Source of the DNA: Flavobacterium sp. UBA6195
Lineage (GTDB): Bacteria; Bacteroidota; Bacteroidia; Flavobacteriales; Flavobacteriaceae
Reading direction: 5' to 3'
DNA: 36,599 nucleotides
Assembly: GCF_002422095.1 (NCBI RefSeq)
Contig: NZ_DITB01000077.1
Span: forward strand, 1 to 36,599
Position numbers and translations under genes: made by a program. Within the stretch, counting starts at the first letter, position 1, and the number at the start of each line of letters is the position of its first letter. The notes under the pieces were generated by a model. It ran no database searches. It saw nothing but the letters and a program-made list of their open reading frames with translations, and had not been told where the DNA came from. Shown piece by piece: positions 32,991 through 36,599 of the stretch.

Positions 32991-33728
32991 ATGGCAAAAA
33001 AAACTACTACAAAAAGTAAGTCACCAAAATTACCCGCAAAAAAAAGAACAACAGGTCAAAAGATTTTACGTTTCTTTTGGTTGCTTTTTTTATGGTTTAA
33101 TATCATCAGTTTTTCGGTGGTGTTGCTTTTTAAATTTGTTCCTGTTCCTTTCACACCTTTGATGGGAATTCGTGCTTTGGAACATAATGCGGCTGGAAAA
33201 GATATGGTGTGCAGCCATGAATGGGTGCCAATTGACGAAATTTCATTAAACCTTCAAAAAGCAGTAATTGCCAGTGAAGACGGACGTTTTTTAGAACATT
33301 CTGGTTTTGATTTTGAAGCGATGCAAAAAGCGTTTAAGAATAATCAGAAAGGGAAACGTTTAAAAGGCGGAAGCACCATTTCGCAACAAACGGCAAAAAA
33401 TGTTTTTCTGTGGCAAGGAAGAAGTTATGTTCGTAAAGGTTTAGAAGCGTATTATACCGTTTTAATTGAACTAATTTGGGGTAAAAAACGCATCATGGAG
33501 GTTTACCTAAATAGTATCGAAATGGGCGATGGCGTTTACGGAGCTGAAGCAGCAGCCAAACATTGGTACAGAAAAGATGCCGCCAGTTTAACCCGTTATG
33601 AAGCCGCTGGAATAGCAGCAATTTTACCAAATCCAAGAAAGTACAAAGCTTCCAATTCTTCGTCTTATATTAACAGAAGAAAAGCTAAGATTAGTAGAGA
33701 AATTGGATACGTGAAATTGGATTATTAA
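32991..33728 (+). CDS. mtgA: Monofunctional peptidoglycan glycosyltransferase
   Basis: 245 residues. Polymerises lipid II into glycan strands. Basic N-terminus (AKKTTTKSKSPKLPAKKR), one TM segment (about 26-48), then the GT51 domain: catalytic Glu96 in IASEDGRFLEHSGFD, KGGSTISQQTAKNVFLW, and RIMEVYLNSIEMGDGVYGAEAAAKHWY. No transpeptidase domain follows, so monofunctional. Last recognised housekeeping gene before the unusual cassette; its terminator is the one repeated at 36347-36385. Confidence 0.95.
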   Translation: MAKKTTTKSKSPKLPAKKRTTGQKILRFFWLLFLWFNIISFSVVLLFKFVPVPFTPLMGIRALEHNAAGKDMVCSHEWVPIDEISLNLQKAVIASEDGRFLEHSGFDFEAMQKAFKNNQKGKRLKGGSTISQQTAKNVFLWQGRSYVRKGLEAYYTVLIELIWGKKRIMEVYLNSIEMGDGVYGAEAAAKHWYRKDAASLTRYEAAGIAAILPNPRKYKASNSSSYINRRKAKISREIGYVKLDY

Positions 33729-33751
33729 TTATTTTCAATCTGTTTTAAAAT

Positions 33752-33790
33752 ACAAAAGCACAAATTCTAACGAGTTTGTGCTTTTTTTGT
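33752..33790 (+). terminator. Terminator after mtgA (repeated element)
   Basis: AAAAGCACAAA (33754-33764) pairs with TTTGTGCTTTT (33775-33785) with a following T run. Identical stem, loop and T run occur at 36347-36385 downstream of the T9SS-protein gene. Confidence 0.85.
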
Positions 33791-33885
33791 TCAACCTAGT
33801 AAACATGCTGTTTTTCATGTGATTACAAAAAAATTAAAATGTTAAATTTTCTAAAATTTAAGAAAATAATTACATTTTTACTTGC

Positions 33886-33914
33886 TTGGGTCATTTTTTT
33901 TTTTTTTTATTTAG
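33886..33914 (+). promoter_or_regulatory. Candidate promoter with a T15 spacer
   Basis: TTG at 33886-33888, then GGTCA and a run of 15 T (33894-33908), then ATTTAGCC. If TATTTAGC (33908-33915) acts as a weak -7 box the spacer is 19 bp and consists mostly of the T run. The match to TAnnTTTG is poor, so this is only a candidate. The same element recurs at 36481-36510 with the same 15 T. Confidence 0.35.
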
Positions 33915-33940
33915 CCTGTATAACTATAACAAATTATACA

Positions 33941-34312
33941 ATGAAAAAATTAGTATTAAGTGCGCTATGCGTTTCTGTATTCTTATTTTCTTGCGCTTCT
34001 GCATCAGATGAAAGTATTTCAGAAACTTCTAAGATTAGCGAAAACCAAGCCAGAACAAGTAGTATTACCAAAACTACAGAAATGATTAATTTTGAAAGGG
34101 CTTTAAAAAAGTACCTACAAAACAAACCTTATTTTGATGATGCCAAATTAAAAGAAGAATCAGAAAACGAACTACGTTTAAATGCTACAAAACTTTTAGT
34201 TGCCATAGGCGCGCCTGCAAGTGAAATTAAAGAAAACGAATCTAATATAAATACATTAATTCCTTTTGCTTTAAAAAAATACAGTGCTTTTTTAAACGCA
34301 GCTAAAAACTAA
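33941..34312 (+). CDS. Small lipoprotein of the repeated cassette
   Basis: 123 residues, function unknown. Type II signal peptide MKKLVLSALCVSVFLFSC with lipobox Cys18. The mature part is Ser/Thr-rich (ASASDESISETSKISENQ), then mostly helical and charged (FERALKKYLQNKPYFDDAKLK), ending SAFLNAAKN. No motif I recognise. An open frame continues upstream to 33839 through the T run but would add a second hydrophobic segment before the real signal peptide, so I use the ATG at 33941. A paralogous start appears at 36536. Followed at 17 bp by another exported protein. Confidence 0.75.
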   Translation: MKKLVLSALCVSVFLFSCASASDESISETSKISENQARTSSITKTTEMINFERALKKYLQNKPYFDDAKLKEESENELRLNATKLLVAIGAPASEIKENESNINTLIPFALKKYSAFLNAAKN

Positions 34313-34329
34313 CTTTTAAACTTATTATC

Positions 34330-34875
34330 ATGAAAAAATATCTTTTTATACTATTTGCAATTGCTCTAGGAACAACTGCAACAGCACAGAAAAAATTATA
34401 TATTTATAACTTTTCTGATTATGACGTAACAGTTTCAGACATCATGACAAAACATGTTACAAATGATTATCCGACCCATTTATATAACAGTCCTTACATT
34501 ACAATTCCTGCATTGGTAGGAAGTATTGAATTGTCTGACAATAGACCTGCAACTCCTGTTTTTAGATTCCCTTTTTATTCAACATCTGATTTAAATGCTA
34601 ATGATACACCTGCGCCAGTATGGTGGAGAATAGCGAGTGCGACAACAAATCCAACCCAACCACCTTTATTAACTTTAATGACTGCACAAAATACCGCAGC
34701 TAATTCACAAGTGTTTCATTGTATAAAATATGATGATGGTGCTAGTGCGGGTTTACTAGGCACAAGACCATTAGGTGTTACAGAATTAGTTTTACCTAAT
34801 ACTATTGGATATTACGAAGAGTTTGTTACAGGAACTCTTATAGAATATGTGATTGTTATTCTAAACAATGAATAA
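34330..34875 (+). CDS. Secreted protein of the cassette, unknown function
   Basis: 181 residues. Signal peptide MKKYLFILFAIALGTTATAQ; the mature protein starts KKLYIYNFSDYDVTV and looks beta-rich, with many Thr, Asn and Pro (TTNPTQPPLLTLMTAQN) and a single Cys (HCIKYDDG). No T9SS sorting domain, no lipobox and no catalytic motif seen. It resembles no family I know. Sits between the lipoprotein and the T9SS protein; followed by a hairpin without a plus-strand U tract. Confidence 0.7.
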   Translation: MKKYLFILFAIALGTTATAQKKLYIYNFSDYDVTVSDIMTKHVTNDYPTHLYNSPYITIPALVGSIELSDNRPATPVFRFPFYSTSDLNANDTPAPVWWRIASATTNPTQPPLLTLMTAQNTAANSQVFHCIKYDDGASAGLLGTRPLGVTELVLPNTIGYYEEFVTGTLIEYVIVILNNE

Positions 34876-34884
34876 CTGAGAAAA

Positions 34885-34918
34885 TTTAGGTTGAAAAGTT
34901 TAGATTTTTCAACCTAAA
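34885..34918 (+). other. Perfect hairpin between cassette genes
   Basis: TTTAGGTTGAAAA (34885-34897) pairs with TTTTCAACCTAAA (34906-34918), 8-nt loop. On the plus strand it is followed by AAAAATC, not T, so it is not a normal terminator for the gene before it; it could lower read-through, mark an RNA processing site or protect the upstream mRNA. On the minus strand it would be followed by T. Confidence 0.55.
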
Positions 34919-34933
34919 AAATCAATTTAAATC

Positions 34934-36328
34934 ATGAAATATTTATTCATTCTTTTCTTTCCTTTTTTATTATTCTCTCAAATTACACCACCAGTAATTT
35001 TATGGGAGCATACTTATACAGAAACTGGTTTAGGAGTAGGAACATCTCTATTTAAAAACAACAACAATGAATTTTTATTATTATCAGGTTATGGTGGTTC
35101 TAATTCTTCAATAATAAAATTAGATACGGAAGGAGATTTCATTTGGGAACAGAATCTTATTAGTAGTTTTAATTATTTTGGAGCCTCCAATCAAAATATC
35201 ACAAAAGGACAAGATAATTTGTATTATACACTGGCGAATAATTGTGAAAACAACCAGCAAATAAGCGTCCAACAGTTTGGTGACGATGGCAGTTTATTGG
35301 AAAATTGGTGTTTGCCAGTTGATTATTTTCCAACCAATTCCTGTATCATTGCTACTAATGATGGTGGATTGCTAATTTCCCTTCAACACACTTTAACAAA
35401 ATTAAATGCTCAAAAAGAAATTCAATGGACAGTAGAAGCGCATCCAGAAAACACATTTACAAACCTAATTGAAACTTCTGATGGTCATTATTTAGCCGTT
35501 GGTGCTGGTTATGCTAATCGTGACGAACTTGAAGAAAATTTATTAGGATCCTGTTATTTTATTAAAATTGACAGCAATGGAAATATAATGTGGGAAAAAA
35601 ATTTTGGTGCTGTAAATGCATTTCCCGCTCTTGAATATATCGCATCTGCTTCCGAACTACCTAATGGAAATTATCTCTTAAATTGTTCAACCGATGGAGA
35701 TATAGAAAACGGTAATTCTTGCCTAAATGTTTGGATGGTTACTACAGATACGAATGGAAATATAGTTAATAATTTAACAATAAACCCAAATGGGACAAAT
35801 GGCGGAACTGGCATTTCAAAAATTTTATTGGAACCAGATGGTGGTTATGTTGTAAGCATTTACAACAATTGTTTGACTCCCACTTGGCCTACTACCATTG
35901 TATTTAGACTTATAAAAGTATCAGCAACTAATACAATTGTATGGGATGTGAGTTTTACAAGTGGTACTATCCATGATATAGAAAGAACCACAGAAGGCGA
36001 TTACATTGCTGTGGGAGTAGAGAACAATCCATCTGTTTTTGGTTATGGTAGTTTAAAAGCCATGAAAATAGGCTGGGAACCTTTATCTACTCCAAGTTTT
36101 GAAAATAGAGTGAGTCTTTATCCTAATCCGACACAGGATTACATTAAGATAAAAAATAATTTTTCTGAGAATCAAACTGTAGTTGTCTATAACGTTGCAG
36201 GGCAAACCATCATGAAACAAGAAATCAACCAAAACGAAAACAGCTTAGATGTTACAAAACTGGCAAGCGGTATTTACTTTGTTCATCTTCCTGAAAGTAA
36301 TACTACGTTGAAGTGGATTAAAGAATAA
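34934..36328 (+). CDS. T9SS-secreted protein with propeller-like repeats
   Basis: 464 residues. Signal peptide MKYLFILFFPFLLFSQ. The body (about 20-385) has repeats of the type IKLDTEGDFIWEQ, TKLNAQKEIQW, IKIDSNGNIMWEKNFG, VTTDTNGNIVNN and IKVSATNTIVWDVSF, each followed by SSDG/EPDGG-type turns, as in beta-propeller secreted proteins. The C-terminus (about 390-464) is a type A T9SS sorting domain: RVSLYPNPTQDYIKI, then VVVYNVAGQTIMK and LASGIYFVHL. It should therefore be exported by the type IX system and attached to or released from the surface. Ligand unknown. The terminator after it is the same sequence as the one after mtgA. Confidence 0.88.
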   Translation: MKYLFILFFPFLLFSQITPPVILWEHTYTETGLGVGTSLFKNNNNEFLLLSGYGGSNSSIIKLDTEGDFIWEQNLISSFNYFGASNQNITKGQDNLYYTLANNCENNQQISVQQFGDDGSLLENWCLPVDYFPTNSCIIATNDGGLLISLQHTLTKLNAQKEIQWTVEAHPENTFTNLIETSDGHYLAVGAGYANRDELEENLLGSCYFIKIDSNGNIMWEKNFGAVNAFPALEYIASASELPNGNYLLNCSTDGDIENGNSCLNVWMVTTDTNGNIVNNLTINPNGTNGGTGISKILLEPDGGYVVSIYNNCLTPTWPTTIVFRLIKVSATNTIVWDVSFTSGTIHDIERTTEGDYIAVGVENNPSVFGYGSLKAMKIGWEPLSTPSFENRVSLYPNPTQDYIKIKNNFSENQTVVVYNVAGQTIMKQEINQNENSLDVTKLASGIYFVHLPESNTTLKWIKE

Positions 36329-36346
36329 TTATAAACAATTTAAAAT

Positions 36347-36385
36347 ACAAAAGCACAAATTCTAACGAGTTTGTGCTTTTTTTGT
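36347..36385 (+). terminator. Terminator after T9SS-protein gene (repeated element)
   Basis: Same AAAAGCACAAA / TTTGTGCTTTT stem and T run as at 33752-33790, 18 bp past the stop codon at 36328. Confidence 0.85.
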
Positions 36386-36535
36386 TTATCCTAACAAACA
36401 CGCTGTTTTTCATGCAATTACAAAAATGAATATTTGTTAAATTTTACAAAGTTTAAGAAAATAATTACATTTTTACTTGCTTGGGTCATTTTTTTTTTTT
36501 TTTATTTAGCCTGTATAACTATAACAAATTATACA

Positions 36536-36599
36536 ATGAAAAAATTATTATTAAGTGCCTTATGCGCTTCTTTTTTTTTATTTTCTTGTGCTTCAGCAT
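36536..36599 (+). CDS. Partial lipoprotein, paralogue of 33941-34312
   Basis: The first 21 codons of a gene that leaves the window. The peptide MKKLLLSALCASFFLFSC with the lipobox Cys18 followed by ASA matches the signal peptide of the lipoprotein at 33941 in length and at most positions; the codons also align without gaps. Its preceding leader is the identical 96-bp block. The rest of the gene, and whether the two following cassette genes are also repeated, cannot be seen. Confidence 0.8.
   Translation, partial: MKKLLLSALCASFFLFSCASA

Larger units (their letters stand above)
33746..34004 (+). repeat. Cassette leader repeat, copy 1
   Basis: Aligns without gaps to 36341-36599 at an offset of exactly 2,595 bp. 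It contains the terminator, an AT-rich leader, a run of 15 T and the lipoprotein signal-peptide codons. Positions 33857-33952 (96 bp) are identical between copies; outside this block substitutions are scattered. The preceding mtgA 3' end does not align, so the unit begins near 33746. The 212-bp gap between mtgA and the lipoprotein gene is filled by this repeat. Confidence 0.9.
36341..36599 (+). repeat. Cassette leader repeat, copy 2 (cut by window end)
   Basis: Second copy of the 33746-34004 unit, in the same orientation at exactly +2,595 bp. Terminator, leader, T15 run (36489-36503) and signal-peptide codons are all present. Truncated by the window edge. Confidence 0.9.

Noticed and set aside
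33839..33940. In-frame upstream extension of the cassette lipoprotein through the T run
   Set aside because: It would place a second hydrophobic segment before a complete lipoprotein signal peptide. Copy 2 has no ATG at the matching position (TTG instead), and the DNA there looks like a leader.
34885..34918. Intrinsic terminator for the 34330-34875 gene
   Set aside because: The stem is followed by A on the plus strand rather than a T run, so it is described only as a hairpin.

Overview
The window looks like chromosomal DNA of a Flavobacterium-like member of the Bacteroidota. It is AT-rich and genes lack clear Shine-Dalgarno sequences. Many starts are preceded by the Bacteroidota -7 box TAnnTTTG, sometimes with a TTG about 17-23 bp further upstream. 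Other lineage marks are a MurF-alanine racemase fusion, a T9SS C-terminal sorting domain, a TonB receptor with a carboxypeptidase-regulatory-like N-terminus, and a tRNA gene without encoded CCA. Nearly all of it is housekeeping. I see no phage, insertion sequence or CRISPR array.

Layout. 0-6 kb is an envelope region: two unknown lipoproteins, a secreted prolyl oligopeptidase, and a TonB-dependent receptor preceded by a small His/Cys-rich DUF2946-like protein, together suggesting metal (Cu or Zn) handling. 6-11 kb on the minus strand carries asd, mscL, the murF-alr fusion and tdk, followed by a divergent gene for a strongly acidic protein of unknown function. 11.8-14.3 kb holds a 93/94-bp tandem repeat, rsmI, a solitary Mrr-type restriction gene, an OsmC-like gene and a dispersed hairpin repeat. 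14.3-20.3 kb has recJ and an MFS transporter facing an rbfA - LolC/E-like permease - lpxH-like operon, then methylmalonyl-CoA epimerase and a tRNA with anticodon CAT. 20.4-26.4 kb has a small PID-CTERM-like protein, riboflavin synthase, pdxA, and the fatty-acid start block yceD-rpmF-fabH-accB-accC. 26.4-33.7 kb carries a second S9 peptidase, a dicarboxylate/glutamate symporter with a DedA protein, a secreted thioredoxin-like protein, a FAD oxidoreductase and mtgA.

The least explained part is 33.74-36.60 kb. A unit made of terminator, AT-rich leader with a run of 15 T, small lipoprotein, secreted protein and T9SS-secreted protein begins after mtgA. At exactly 2,595 bp further on, the same terminator, leader and lipoprotein signal peptide start again and run off the window end. 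A 96-bp block including the T15 run is identical in both copies, while the flanking sequence has diverged. This looks like the start of a tandem array of exported-protein cassettes with a conserved, possibly length-variable control region. No gene in the cassette has a function I recognise beyond its export signal.
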